A program made the translations under genes and the position numbers. Shown one piece after another: positions 46,916 to 58,705 of a DNA stretch of 64,000 nt; position 1 is the stretch's first letter; the number at the start of each line of letters is the position of its first letter. The notes beneath the pieces are model-generated. The model was not told where the DNA came from, did not search any database, and saw only the letters and a program-made list of their open reading frames with translations. This DNA comes from Tragulus kanchil (taxonomy: Eukaryota; Chordata; Mammalia; Artiodactyla; Tragulidae): the NCBI GenBank assembly GCA_022376925.1, contig JAIOJX010000005.1, positions 11,002,501 to 11,066,500 on the forward strand, given 5' to 3'.

Positions 46916-47460
46916 AGGTGCGTGTGTTAGTCACTCAGTCGTGTCTGACTCTTTGAGAGACGATGGACTCCCCTGTCCATGGAATTCTCCAAGCAAGACT
47001 ACTGGAGTGCGTTGCCATTTCTTCCTCCGGGGGATCTTCCCAACCCAAGGATTGAACACAGGTCTCGAGCATTGTAGGCAGACTCTTTTTTTTTTAATTT
47101 ATTTAATTAATTTATTTATATTATTTGTGGCTATTCTGGGTTTTCACTGCTGCTGCAGCTCTTCTCTAGTTGCAGGGAGTGGAGGCTACTCTCTAGTTGA
47201 AGTGAGCAGGTTTCTTGTTGAGGTGACTTCTCTTGTTGTGGAACTCAGGCTCTAGGGCACATGGGCTTCAGTAGTTGTGACTCCAAGGCTCTAGAGCCCA
47301 GGCTCCATAGTTGTGGCTCACGGGCTCAGTTGCTCTGCAGCATGGGGGATCCTCCCGGATCAAGGATCGAACCCGTGGCTCCTGCATTGGCAGGCGAGCT
47401 TTTTACCACTGAGCCACCAGGGAAACCCTGTGGGCAGACTCTTTATGGTCTGAGCTTAAC
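46916..47460 (-). mobile_element. Bov-tA SINE split by an old-type CHR
   Basis: Bov-tA text at 46916-47085 (gtcactcagtcgtgtctgac to ggcagactcttt) is interrupted. ggcagactcttt appears again at about 47434 as the target-site duplication, and unique sequence follows. Confidence 0.85.
47086..47430 (-). mobile_element. CHR-type SINE (longer subfamily) nested in Bov-tA
   Basis: A T-rich tail, ggctctagagcccaggctcc in the middle and aggatcgaacccgtggctcc to head gagccaccagggaaaccc. It carries a duplication of ggcagactcttt. Confidence 0.88.
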
Positions 47461-48683
47461 TGTAGACACAGGGGGAGGAAGAATCCTGACGATGTCTGCT
47501 CATCTTTGGAGAGGCTGAAGTAGAGACATGTGGGTAGAACCAGGAGGCTCTGAGTCCCTGCTCTTCATTGTAGGTTGCGCTGCCTGTGAGAGGGAAGTCT
47601 TTGGGAGTGATCACCTGGTTGGGTTAAACCCTTCTTCATGTAATATACAGGAAAAAAGGGCACTCTTAGGGTGCAGCTGCCACAGCTGCCCCATCCAGGG
47701 CTCCCCATCTGACCCTCCCCATTGAGTCCTGTCACCCGGACACACAGATGTCTTAGCAAGGACAAATTCCAAGCCCTCTGCATACACCAGAAGACAATTT
47801 TTTCTTAAACTCTATTTTTATTACTTTTGAATCTAGGGGGAGAGGTAGGTCAGACTGCATAGATGGTGTTGGAGGAGTATTAAAAAGAAGAAAATGATGG
47901 AGCAGGCAAGAAAATTGGTTGGGGATTTGGGAATTTGTGAGAGAGAAGGTGAAATAATATGCAAGCATGTCCATGAAATAGTGCCAGTCTTATTCTTCAT
48001 TACGTATTATCAGAGGATTTCAAGGCAACTAAATTTGCAGAGAGATCTTGCCTGAAGTTAGAGGAATTCTTTTTTATAGGAGAAACTCATAGGGGTTCCA
48101 CATACCATTGCTGCTTCACTGTGGAATCTAGCCAGGTAGAGACTGGCTAGCAGCGGCTATGGAGAAAGATGGGAGAGAAGAGATAAGTCTTGATATCCTA
48201 TTAAGTGACTTACAGGCAGAGGACCAGCGAAAGCCTTTGGAATTAGCATATGATCACATTTCCCCTCACCATTCCTCCGGCTAGTCATTTTTGCCTTATT
48301 TACTAAATCAGCCTTCTATAACAGACCTCCGGCAGCCCTTGGGTTCCTCCTGTCTCTTTACAGTATGGGCAGTCATCTGGTCCAAGGTCTTCGGAGTCTC
48401 CTTTGAGAAGCTTTCTGTTCCCTGGCATTTTCGTCTCCTTGAATTGTTCAATTGCTGCTGTTTCTCAAGTAGCTCAAAATGGAGCAAAGCTTCAAAGAAT
48501 ACGCTGAGATTTGTACTCTTACATTGGATTTGTAACCTTGAAGGTTTCCTTTAAGGGAATTTCTGTGTCTGTAGGCAACGTTAGATCGCAGTGTGTTCAG
48601 AAGAATATAGCTGTGCATGTGAGAAGGCTGGGCATGAAGGAAGAGCCTCCCATGCAAAAATAAAGGAAATAAATTTGAGGTGT
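47461..48683. other. Intergenic stretch, nothing recognised
   Basis: Single-copy sequence with no supported gene or repeat. Confidence 0.5.
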
Positions 48684-48889
48684 GGTCTTTTAATCCTTTA
48701 TCATCATCCTTCTGATGATGCCAATCATAATAGTAACAACACTAAAATAACAGTGGCTTATTATGACTATTTGATATGGATTAATCTGTATGGAAAGTCC
48801 TTTCACTCTTATCAGTACTGACTGATCGCCCATAAAAGTACCTTCTGAATCCTAGACTAAATGAAGAGCCCTGTAGAGCCCTTGGCAGG

Positions 48890-49325
48890 CACTGTAGACT
48901 GCCTGCCTAATAACCATGTCCCCTTCTCCTTGCTCTCAGAACCTGTTTCTTTTTTTACCTGACAATGTGCCCAGCTCCTGTGAATGATGTCATTGGCCTA
49001 CATCAACCATGGCTTCAGAATTTCCCTTGAACAGTGATGGGCCTAGGGATGAGCATGGGACCCAAGTCAGGTGACTAAGACTTCAGCTACTGAGGAATTC
49101 TGGGAAAAATATTCCTCTCTGCCCGTTTCTTCCTGTTTGGATATGGTGTGTGAAGACGTGACACTTGCCGTCATGGCAGCTGTTTGGGGACCCTGCTGGT
49201 GACTTGGAGAGGAGAGCAAGGAGACAGCAAGAGCCCATCTTTGGCTGATGTTAGAATTGCCTTTCTGAAGACTGCCTTCCTCTAGACGTCTATTTTGTGA
49301 AATAAACACAATTATTTGGACTACT
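48890..49325. other. Possible old LTR-like stretch, unnamed (both D16 copies)
   Basis: It ends gaaataaacacaattat, a poly(A)-signal-like end, and has a flow typical of old LTRs. It repeats at 50015-50450. I cannot name the family. Confidence 0.25.
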
Positions 49326-49336
49326 TTTATTTAAAA

Positions 49337-49455
49337 AGTTTTTTGGCCATGTTCCACGGCATGTGGGCTCTTGGCTCCCCAACCAGGGATCGAACCTTTG
49401 CCCCAAGTACTGGGAGCGCAGAGTCTTAGCCACTGAACCACCAGAGGCGTCCCAG
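49337..49455 (-). mobile_element. Old tRNA SINE (D16 copy A)
   Basis: ttttttggccatgttccac to cactgaaccaccagaggcgt, with reverse B box gatcgaac. Short and diverged. Confidence 0.7.
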
Positions 49456-49515
49456 GATTCCTGTCAATCAGTTATTTCCTTCCTGTTGGTTGAAGGCGTC
49501 TCACATGCTCTGAGT

Positions 49516-49808
49516 TGCTGTGGTCTGAATGGCTGTGCGCCCCCTCCACCCAGGTTCTTATATTGCAACCTTCCGCCCTCCTGTGATGGTGTTAGGAGGT
49601 GGGGTCTTTGGGAGACGCTGAGATCAGGAGGGTGAAACTTTCATGAATGAGACTGATGCTCTTACAAAAGAGACCCCAGAGAGACCCCTTCACCTTCTGC
49701 CAGAAAAGATGGGTGAACTGGGAGTGGCTTTCACCAAGATGAATCTGCCAGCATCTTGGTCTCACACTTTCCAGCTTCCAGAACTATGAGAAATAAATGT
49801 TTGTTGTT
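49516..49808 (+). mobile_element. MLT1-like LTR, damaged (D16 copy A)
   Basis: gtgatggtgttaggaggtgg and ccagaactatgagaaataaa are MaLR MLT1 hallmarks. It lacks part of the middle near 49700 and its end, cut by the D16 join. Confidence 0.75.
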
Positions 49809-50461
49809 GGTCTTTTAATCCTTTATCATCATCCTTCTGATGATGCCAATCATAATAGTAACAACACTAAAATAACAGTGGCTTATTATGACTATTTGAT
49901 ATGGATTAATCTGTATGGAAAGTCCTTTCACTCTTATCAGTACTGACTGATCGCCCATAAAAGTACCTTCTGAATCCTAGACTAAATGAAGAGCCCTGTA
50001 GAGCCCTTGGCAGGCACTGTAGACTGCCTGCCTAATAACCATGTCCCCTTCTCCTTGCTCTCAGAACCTGTTTCTTTTTTTACCTGACAATGTGCCCAGC
50101 TCCTGTGAATGATGTCATTGGCCTACATCAACCATGGCTTCAGAATTTCCCTTGAACAGTGATGGGCCTAGGGATGAGCATGGGACCCAAGTCAGGTGAC
50201 TAAGACTTCAGCTACTGAGGAATTCTGGGAAAAATATTCCTCTCTGCCCGTTTCTTCCTGTTTGGATATGGTGTGTGAAGACGTGACACTTGCCGTCATG
50301 GCAGCTGTTTGGGGACCCTGCTGGTGACTTGGAGAGGAGAGCAAGGAGACAGCAAGAGCCCATCTTTGGCTGATGTTAGAATTGCCTTTCTGAAGACTGC
50401 CTTCCTCTAGACGTCTATTTTGTGAAATAAACACAATTATTTGGACTACTTTTATTTAAAA

Positions 50462-50580
50462 AGTTTTTTGGCCATGTTCCACGGCATGTGGGCTCTTGGC
50501 TCCCCAACCAGGGATCGAACCTTTGCCCCAAGTACTGGGAGCGCAGAGTCTTAGCCACTGAACCACCAGAGGCGTCCCAG
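50462..50580 (-). mobile_element. Old tRNA SINE (D16 copy B)
   Basis: This is the same element as at 49337-49455. Confidence 0.7.
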
Positions 50581-50640
50581 GATTCCTGTCAATCAGTTAT
50601 TTCCTTCCTGTTGGTTGAAGGCGTCTCACATGCTCTGAGT

Positions 50641-51015
50641 TGCTGTGGTCTGAATGGCTGTGCGCCCCCTCCACCCAGGTTCTTATATTGCAACCTTCCG
50701 CCCTCCTGTGATGGTGTTAGGAGGTGGGGTCTTTGGGAGACGCTGAGATCAGGAGGGTGAAACTTTCATGAATGAGACTGATGCTCTTACAAAAGAGACC
50801 CCAGAGAGACCCCTTCACCTTCTGCCATGTGAGGTTAGAACAAACAGATGGTTGTCTGTGAACTGGGGAGTGGGCTTTCACCAAGATGAATCTGCCAGCA
50901 TCTTGGTCTCACACTTTCCAGCTTCCAGAACTATGAGAAATAAATGTTTGTTGTTGAAGCCACTCAGTGGATGGCATTTTTGTTGCAGTAGCCCAAAAGG
51001 ACCAAGGCATGAGTA
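50641..51015 (+). mobile_element. MLT1-like LTR (D16 copy B, fuller)
   Basis: The same LTR with the middle restored (ctgccatgtgaggttagaac) and the usual end, gttgaagccactcagtggat through gcagtagcccaaaaggacca. Confidence 0.85.
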
Positions 51016-51796
51016 CTTTACTAATCGCACGTTTTGCTGCCACAAACTGTCAAGATGAACACCTGGGGGTGCGCCCTGAGTTTGTCCTAGGGTCCCCAGA
51101 GGCTGAGCTGTCTTTCTGCTTCCTGGCATTTCAAGCACTTTAATCATCTGGTTTTGTACACATGCATTCCAGTTTTACAAATAAAGTCCCTGAAGAGGAA
51201 ACAAAACCAAATTAAAAGTTTGCTTAAGCAAATTGATCCTATAAAATCCTTTCGGAGTAAAAGCTGATGAAACAAATGTGTTGCTAGTGCTAGGGTGTTC
51301 AGGGCTGTTAAGCAGGGCAAAAGTCCAAGATGGAAAAAAACCTCCAACAAAAGAATCCCACATGAGTAATTAAGGACGCGGAGAAGGAAGCTCAGGTTGC
51401 AATGCCAAAGCTGGGCTCTTGTGCCAGTAAGAGCCCCTTCAGGGTAGGGGATTCATTAATTTCCAGGCCACATTTTGCAAATGGGCAGCTCTTCAGTTTG
51501 CCTTTGCCCCAAACCCTCAACAGTCAACCACCACCTCCCATACAAAATGGAAAAATGAAACAAGTCCTTGATGTGCACTCTTTCTGACAAATAGACAAAA
51601 TGCCACAATGAAGTTACACCTGGGCTGGGAGTTCTATGTGGAACCAAATACTTACCTAATTAAATCAACAGATAAACTGCCAGTGGGGCAAGGTGCTAGG
51701 CTAGGGAGAGAGAAGTTATGCTGAGGCTATGAAGGATTCAGAGAGAAGACACCAACCTTGGTGGTCTGGGAGTTTTTATTCCTGATACATGCAAAC
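51016..51796. other. Intergenic stretch, nothing recognised
   Basis: Single-copy sequence with no supported gene or repeat. Confidence 0.5.
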
Positions 51797-52013
51797 ACTG
51801 GGCTTCCTTGGTAGTTCAGTGTTACAGAATCTGCCTGCCAATGCAGGAGATGCGGGAGATGCTGGTCCAATCCCAGGGTTGGGGAAATCTTCTGGAGAAG
51901 AAAATGGCAACCCACTCCAGTAGTCTTGCCTGGAGAATCCCGTGGACAGAGGAGACTGGAGGGCTACATTTCACGGGGTGGCAAAAGAGTAGGACAGGAC
52001 TTTTCAGACTGAG
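51797..52013 (+). mobile_element. Bov-tA SINE
   Basis: From ctgggcttccttggtagttc to gactttttcagactgagc-like text. The D17 join of copy B falls inside it. Confidence 0.9.
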
Positions 52014-52516
52014 CACTGACACACACACTCACAGATGCAAATGTCACTGTAACACAAAATGCAGGTGATAAGCTCTATGAGACAGATGCAAGGTCGTGGG
52101 CTGTGGGAGCCGCTAGGTAAGCCTAACCCACCGAAAGGACAAGCGATGACTTTATTGGAGTATGGGCATCTGAAGTCAGCTTTGGAGCGTGGGTCCTATT
52201 TGGACCTAGGGAAAATTGGAGAAAAGGGCACTTAGGGTTGAATAAACCTATCCCTACAGAAGGATAGTACATTTTAGTTTGGCTATGGTATGAAGACCAA
52301 GAGGTAAGCATACCAGTGAGAAAGATGAGGGAGCGCCAAATCACAGAGAGTAAAGGGCTGGGCAAGGGTGTCTTTCTAAAGACTGTGGGGAGTTACAGAG
52401 TGTTCAGGGACAGAGCATGGCGTGTTCAAAGTGATGCTTTAGGAGGACGGAGCCAGAGACAATGAGTCCAGTGGCACAAGGAAGACTGGTGATCTCGTGA
52501 CCAGTTAAAATGCTAT

Positions 52517-52735
52517 TACCAGGGTGGTGGTCCAGTGGGTAAAGTCCACCTTGCCGTGAAAGGGGCGTCACTTCGATCCCTGGCCCGGGAAGATTCCACA
52601 AGCCACGGAGTAGCTTGGACCGGCGTAACCAATTATACCACAAGCCAGCACTCTGCAACGAGAGAGGCCACTGCAATGGGAGGCCTAAAAATACAGATGG
52701 ATGAAAAATAATTAAATAAATCAATAAAAAAAAGA
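52517..52735 (+). mobile_element. CHR-type SINE (D17 copy A)
   Basis: ccagggtggtggtccagtgg head with B box cttcgatccct, body ggccactgcaatgggaggcc and an A-rich tail. Somewhat deleted. Confidence 0.88.
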
Positions 52736-52994
52736 GGCCAAAAATTAAAGAAAAAGTTATTATGAGATTTCAGATGACACAGAGTAAAATTTGTACTACA
52801 ATTATGAGAATGAAAGTGAGCAGGAAGGTGGGTTTGAAATCTAAATAAAAAGATGGAACTGACAGTATGTGACAAATTGCCAGGAAGCAGAGGGAAAAGT
52901 TTGAGCTCTCTAAGGCTTCTGAAAGGACAGAGGACCTCCCAGCCAACAGGTTTTGTTTTCATGAAACAGTATGTGACAAATTGCCAGGAAGCAG

Positions 52995-53122
52995 AATCTT
53001 CTGGAGAAGAAAATGGCAACCCACTCCAGTAGTCTTGCCTGGAGAATCCCGTGGACAGAGGAGACTGGAGGGCTACATTTCACGGGGTGGCAAAAGAGTA
53101 GGACAGGACTTTTCAGACTGAG
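52995..53122 (+). mobile_element. Bov-tA 3' part (D17 copy B)
   Basis: The right part of the element at 51797. The head is lost at the join. Confidence 0.88.
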
Positions 53123-53626
53123 CACTGACACACACACTCACAGATGCAAATGTCACTGTAACACAAAATGCAGGTGATAAGCTCTATGAGACAGATGCAA
53201 GGTCGTGGGCTGTGGGAGCCGCTAGGTAAGCCTAACCCACCGAAAGGACAAGCGATGACTTTATTGGAGTATGGGCATCTGAAGTCAGCTTTGGAGCGTG
53301 GGTCCTATTTGGACCTAGGGAAAATTGGAGAAAAGGGCACTTAGGGTTGAATAAACCTATCCCTACAGAAGGATAGTACATTTTAGTTTGGCTATGGTAT
53401 GAAGACCAAGAGGTAAGCATACCAGTGAGAAAGATGAGGGAGCGCCAAATCACAGAGAGTAAAGGGCTGGGCAAGGGTGTCTTTCTAAAGACTGTGGGGA
53501 GTTACAGAGTGTTCAGGAACAGAGCATGGCGTGTTCAAAGTGATGCTTTAGGAGGACGGAGCCAGAGACAATGAGTCCAGTGGCACAAGGAAGACTGGTG
53601 ATCTCGTGACCAGTTAAAATGCTATT

Positions 53627-53844
53627 ACCAGGGTGGTGGTCCAGTGGGTAAAGTCCACCTTGCCGTGAAAGGGGCGTCACTTCGATCCCTGGCCCGGGAA
53701 GATTCCACAAGCCACGGAGTAGCTTGGACCGGCGTAACCAATTATACCACAAGCCAGCACTCTGCAACGAGAGAGGCCACTGCAATGGGAGGCCTAAAAA
53801 TACAGATGGATGAAAAATAATTAAATAAATCAATAAAAAAAAGA
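53627..53844 (+). mobile_element. CHR-type SINE (D17 copy B)
   Basis: This is the same element as at 52517-52735. Confidence 0.88.
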
Positions 53845-54089
53845 GGCCAAAAATTAAAGAAAAAGTTATTATGAGATTTCAGATGACACAGAGTAAAATT
53901 TGTACTACAATTATGAGAATGAAAGTGAGCAGGAAGGTGGGTTTGAAATCTAAATAAAAAGATGGAACTGACAGTATGTGACAAATTGCCAGGAAGCAGA
54001 GGGAAAAGTTTACCCGGAGCTTCCTCTCTAAGGCTTCTGAAAGGACAGAGGACCTCCCAGCCAACAGGTTTTGTTTTCATGAAAATCAG

Positions 54090-54464
54090 GCTGTTCTAAT
54101 GAATGTCTTCCCTGTTAAGTGAGTTGACTGAAGGCCCTGTGAGTCTGTGATCTCGGTCGGCCTACACAACAGGCCGCTTTGGAGGAGTCCTGGCTCACTG
54201 CCTTTCTCCAGCAAGCTGTCGCTGAGGAGGCTGACAATGGCGCTGGTCTTGGCGACGCTGGATGTCCATCCATGGGAACCTGGCCGGGAACCAGTTGGCC
54301 TCTTAACTTCCAACACACTTCATTATTAATCACACTCAGCTTTAATATTTGCTCAGCTCTTTGGAAGGCAGTCTCTTGGAGAATGTTAAACAGCATTCAA
54401 GAAAGGGTGTGTGTGCATGTGTGTGTGGTCACCCAGAAAATAAAGTCCCAGCGTTTCAGCTAGA
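54090..54464. other. Intergenic stretch, nothing recognised
   Basis: Single-copy sequence with a short (TG)n-like patch near 54407-54428. Confidence 0.5.
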
Positions 54465-54465
54465 G

Positions 54466-54600
54466 GGCTTCCCTGGTGGCTCATGACAGCCCACTCCAGT
54501 CGGCTTTCCTGGAGAAGTCTATGGACAGAGGAGCCTGACGGGCGACCGTCCACGGGGTTGCAAAGAGGCAGGAACGACTGAAGCGACGGACCAGCAGCAG
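54466..54600 (+). mobile_element. Bov-tA SINE with internal deletion
   Basis: agggcttccctggtggctca jumps to gacagcccactccagtcgg, losing most of the tRNA part, and ends at a short (CAG)n. Confidence 0.9.
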
Positions 54601-54740
54601 CAGCTTCAGCCAGGTCTCCTGAGGCTGTTAGTCCTGAGGGTCTCCAGGAGGTGGGAAGAGTCAGGGAGGGACCGGAGGCCCTGTGAGGTCCTGTTCATCA
54701 GGAAAGACTCTTTTCCAGGGCTAGATTTTACTATTGTGGG

Positions 54741-55037
54741 GTTTTTTTTTTTTTAATTTAAAATTTTTTTGGCCACTATTTTTTTTTTTTATTGGCCTTC
54801 CATGTATTTATTTTCATCCATCTTTGTTCTTTGGCCCGTGTGGGCCTCCCATCGCAGTGGCCTCCCTCGTTGCAGAGCACCGGCTCTGGGCGCATGCGCT
54901 CCAGAGCTCTGGCTTGGTAATTGGACACATCGGTCCAGCCGCTCCGCGGCACGTGGGATCTTCCCAGGCTAGGGATCGAACCGGCGCCCCCTGCACTGCA
55001 AGGCGGTGTCCTTACCCACTGGACCACCAGGGAAGCC
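54741..55037 (-). mobile_element. CHR-type SINE, young-looking
   Basis: A perfect 10-bp duplication ctattgtggg lies at 54731-54740 and 55038-55047. The body has gatcgaaccggcgcc and head tggaccaccagggaagcc. Confidence 0.95.
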
Positions 55038-55379
55038 CTATTGTGGGTTTTAATTTTACTAAAGAAAATGAATTTTCTTTAAAAAAAAAAAAAAGAAAGA
55101 CTTTTCCTTACAGACATGCATACAATCTGATTTTTGCTATCATCTCAATATCATTTCCTGCCACTGGCCCATAACCACCCTGAACTCTGGCCACACTGAA
55201 GCAAGGGCTCAGAACTTGACCCCCTGGCGTAGCATCTCTGGTGCCTTGCATCTGTTGTTTCCTCTGCCTGGAATGACCCCCTTCCTTCATTACCTCAAGA
55301 GCAGTGGGAAGCTTATCTCCTTGGTGGCCCTCGACACCTGATGCCTGATCTGTAGGTGCAACAGGAGGCGCACCACCTG

Positions 55380-55526
55380 TGCGACCGTGGTGCTCAGTCG
55401 TGTCTGACTCTTGGTTGCTATGTCCTCCTCCAGGGGATCTTCCCGATCCAAGGGTCGAACTTGAGACAGCTGTGTCTCCTGCCTAGGCCGGCGGATTCTT
55501 TATCACTCGTGCCGCCTGGGAAGCCC
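55380..55526 (-). mobile_element. Bov-tA SINE, partly deleted
   Basis: ggtgctcagtcgtgtctgac to gccgcctgggaagccc, with the Bov-A middle largely missing. Confidence 0.88.
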
Positions 55527-55763
55527 CTGTGCTACCATTGCTATCATCCCTGTCTGCCCTCTGATGCTGCCTTCCCTCGCAGCTGGGCTGCCCCTTGTCC
55601 ACCTCTGGGTCCCTGGCCTTGCTCAGAGATTGGACATGGGAGGAACAAAACCTTTGAATTAGCTAAGATGCATCCGCAGGAAGACAAGCTAGTATCTTAG
55701 TGGAGTATTCTTCTCTTGATATAGTTGTTATTTTTTTTTTTTTTTTTGAAGAAAAGCTGTGAC

Positions 55764-57934
55764 TTTTCTTTTTATTAGAGGTTGATCAATTTGGCACCTT
55801 CCCTGTCTTTGTCCAGTCTCTCTGCTGACTTAGGTTTTTATGTGTATTCTGGTCCAGCCCTTTTGCTGGTCAGATGAAGAAGTCACTCAACTGGGATCAA
55901 GGACAAGAAAAGATTACTATAAGGACAAGGCAATTTTACAGCAGCCAAGAGTAGAAATAAAAAACCTGGGCATTAGAATCTGGAACTGAGACACCACCCA
56001 GATCAGAGTCCACTCACCAGACGTCTACCAATTGCCCAGCAAGCAGGTGCTATTCCAGGAGTGGGGGTTGCAGTCAGCCTGGAAGGGCTGGACGAGTCCC
56101 TGTGGTCTGGAATCTTGTATTCTAGAGGTAGACGTGGCGGGCAGCACACAGAGAAACAAATGACACTTCTAGAAGGTGTCTTGAAGATAATGAAAAGGGA
56201 ATAGGATATGATAATGAGAAGCTGGGTGCTCTTGCAGAGTGGGTGGGTGGGAAAGCCGGCTTTGAGTGGCCAACGTTTCAGTGGGTGGCCAAAAGACACG
56301 AGGGGAGTAGATCTGGGCAGGGGACTCAGTCAGGAATGCACTTGATGTACTCAGAGAGCAGGAAGCAAGCCTGTGAGAGTCTGGGTCTCTCAGTGGGTCA
56401 CAGGGCTCGGGTCTCTGTTTCTCTCTTTTCAGTGGCTTGCCCTCTTTCTGTGCTGGAGTGAACATGGCAGTCAGCACTGGCTGTGGATCATACATACCAG
56501 CTCTGTCTCATCCCTGTCTCTTCTTTCAAGGGAGAGAATCTAATTGGCTCAGGTGATCTCCCTCAGCACAGAACCCTTCCGGCAGGCCAGAAACCTAGAA
56601 GGCATTCTTGGCACAGTCCTCTCCTTCATGACCCGGAGGAAACCTCTTCTGAAGACATCTCTGTTCTTCCTCCAGAATGCCTGTTTAATCTTCTCACTTT
56701 TCTCCATCTCCTCTGTCACCGCCAGCCCAGTCCGACTCAAATCCGCCTCCCACCTGATCTACAAAACTGCCACCCACATGTCTCCCTCTCTTCATCTTGA
56801 TCACCACTAATCATTCGCCATCAACTGGAGTGATCTTCAAACACTGCTATTTTCTTTTTATTAGAGGTTGATCAATTTGGCACCTTCCTGTCTTTGTCCA
56901 GTCTCTCTGCTGACTTAGGTTTTTATGTGTATTCTGGTCCAGCCCTTTTGCTGGTCAGATGAAGAAGTCACTCAACTGGGATCAAGGACAAGAAAAGATT
57001 ACTATAAGGACAAGGCAATTTTACAGCAGCCAAGAGTAGAAATAAAAAACCTGGGCATTAGAATCTGGAACTGAGACACCACCCAGATCAGAGTCCACTC
57101 ACCAGACGTCTACCAATTGCCCAGCAAGCAGGTGCTATTCCAGGAGTGGGGGTTGCAGTCAGCCTGGAAGGGCTGGACGAGTCCCTGTGGTCTGGAATCT
57201 TGTATTCTAGAGGTAGACGTGGCGGCAGCACACAGAGAAACAAATGACACTTCTAGAAGGTGTCTTGAAGATAATGAAAAGGGAATAGGATATGATAATG
57301 AGAAGCTGGGTGCTCTTGCAGAGTGGGTGGGTGGGAAAGCCGGCTTTGAGTGGCCAACGTTTCAGTGGGTGGCCAAAAGACACGAGGGGAGTAGATCTGG
57401 GCAGGGGACTCAGTCAGGAATGCACTTGATGTACTCAGAGAGCAGGAAGCAAGCCTGTGAGAGTCTGGGTCTCTCAGTGGGTCACAGGGCTCGGGTCTCT
57501 GTTTCTCTCTTTTCAGTGGCTTGCCCTCTTTCTGTGCTGGAGTGAACATGGCAGTCAGCACTGGCTGTGGATCATACATACCAGCTCTGTCTCATCCCTG
57601 TCTCTTCTTTCAAGGGAGAGAATCTAATTGGCTCAGGTGATCTCCCTCAGCACAGAACCCTTCCGGCAGGCCAGAAACCTAGAAGGCATTCTTGGCACAG
57701 TCCTCTCCTTCATGACCCGGAGGAAACCTCTTCTGAAGACATCTCTGTTCTTCCTCCAGAATGCCTGTTTAATCTTCTCACTTTTCTCCATCTCCTCTGT
57801 CACCGCCAGCCCAGTCCGACTCAAAATCGTCTGCCACCTGATCTACAAAACTGACACACACATGTCTCCCTCTCTTCATCTTGATCACCACTAATCATTC
57901 GCCATCAACTGGAGTGATCTTCGAAACACTGCTA
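55764..57934. repeat. Tandem recap duplication D18
   Basis: Bases 55764-56849 recur at 56850-57934 (offset 1084). Copies differ by scattered indels and substitutions near the right end of copy A (caaatccgcctccc versus caaaatcgtctgcc). Confidence 0.96.
56020..56165 (-). mobile_element. L2-like fragment (D18 copy A)
   Basis: ggtgctattccaggagtggg and cttgtattctagaggtagac resemble the reverse of the L2 3' end. Repeated at about 57105-57248. Confidence 0.5.
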
Positions 57935-58414
57935 ATTGGGGAAGCCGCCTCGTTGACAGTGAGAGGCTTGGGAGTGGCTTTTTCAGACTCTTGTCTCCTT
58001 GTAGGGAAATGCGATTCATCTCCAGGGTCTCTGGGTTCTTTGGTTCTGGGAATGGTATGGAGGCAGAAACACCAAGACCCACCCTTGCAGCCCACTGTTT
58101 CCGGACTCATGGTCAGCTCGCTCTTCGTGCAGGCTTGATCCTGTTCCTCGTCTCGAAACTGTGCTCTTCCTTCCCCTGAGTGCTCTCACACCAGCCCTCC
58201 CTTCCTTCAAGGACCACTCACAGGCACGTCCATGCTTAGCCACTGACCAGGAAGATGTTGCTTGGAGACCTTGTCCTGCCCAGAACAAAAGGTTATTCCC
58301 AGGAGCTGCATCTGAACCGGATGTTGCCTGATTTGGCAAATAAAGATAAAGGACACCCAGTTACATTTGAAGTTCAGATAAACACACACACAAATACATG
58401 TTTTAGTATAGGTA
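57935..58414. other. Intergenic stretch, nothing recognised
   Basis: Unique sequence except for its D19 copy at 59085-59565. The open frames here are short and have no known motif. Confidence 0.45.
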
Positions 58415-58429
58415 TGTCCCAAGTATTTT

Positions 58430-58705
58430 TTTTTTTTTTTTTTTTACAGTTTTGGCCTCTTTTATTGGCTTTTATTTATTTATTTTCATCCATCTTTATT
58501 CTTTGGCCTGCCTCCCATTGCAGTGGCCTCTCTTGCTGCAGAGCACCGGCTCTGGGCGCATGCGCTCCAGAGCGCTGGTTTGTAATTGGACACACCTGCC
58601 CAGCCGCTCCGCAGCAAGTGGGATCTTCCTGGGCCAGGGATCCAATCGGTGCCCCCTTGCACTGCAAGGTGGACTCTCTACCCACTGGACCACCAGGGAA
58701 GCCCC
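58430..58705 (-). mobile_element. CHR-type SINE, young-looking (D19 copy A)
   Basis: A perfect 15-bp duplication tgtcccaagtatttt lies at 58415-58429 and 58706-58720. Standard body. The 192-codon plus frame across it is a shadow. Confidence 0.95.

Larger units (their letters stand above)
48684..50956. repeat. Tandem recap duplication D16
   Basis: Bases 48684-49808 recur at 49809-50956 (offset 1125). Copy A has lost over 20 bases in the MLT1 element near 49700, about 110 bp from the join. Confidence 0.96.
51886..54089. repeat. Tandem recap duplication D17
   Basis: Bases 51886-52967 recur at 52995-54089 (offset 1109). The filler at 52968-52994 repeats the local sequence at about 52863-52890 (begins cagtatgtgacaaattg). 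Copy A lacks about 9 bases near 52901. Confidence 0.96.
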
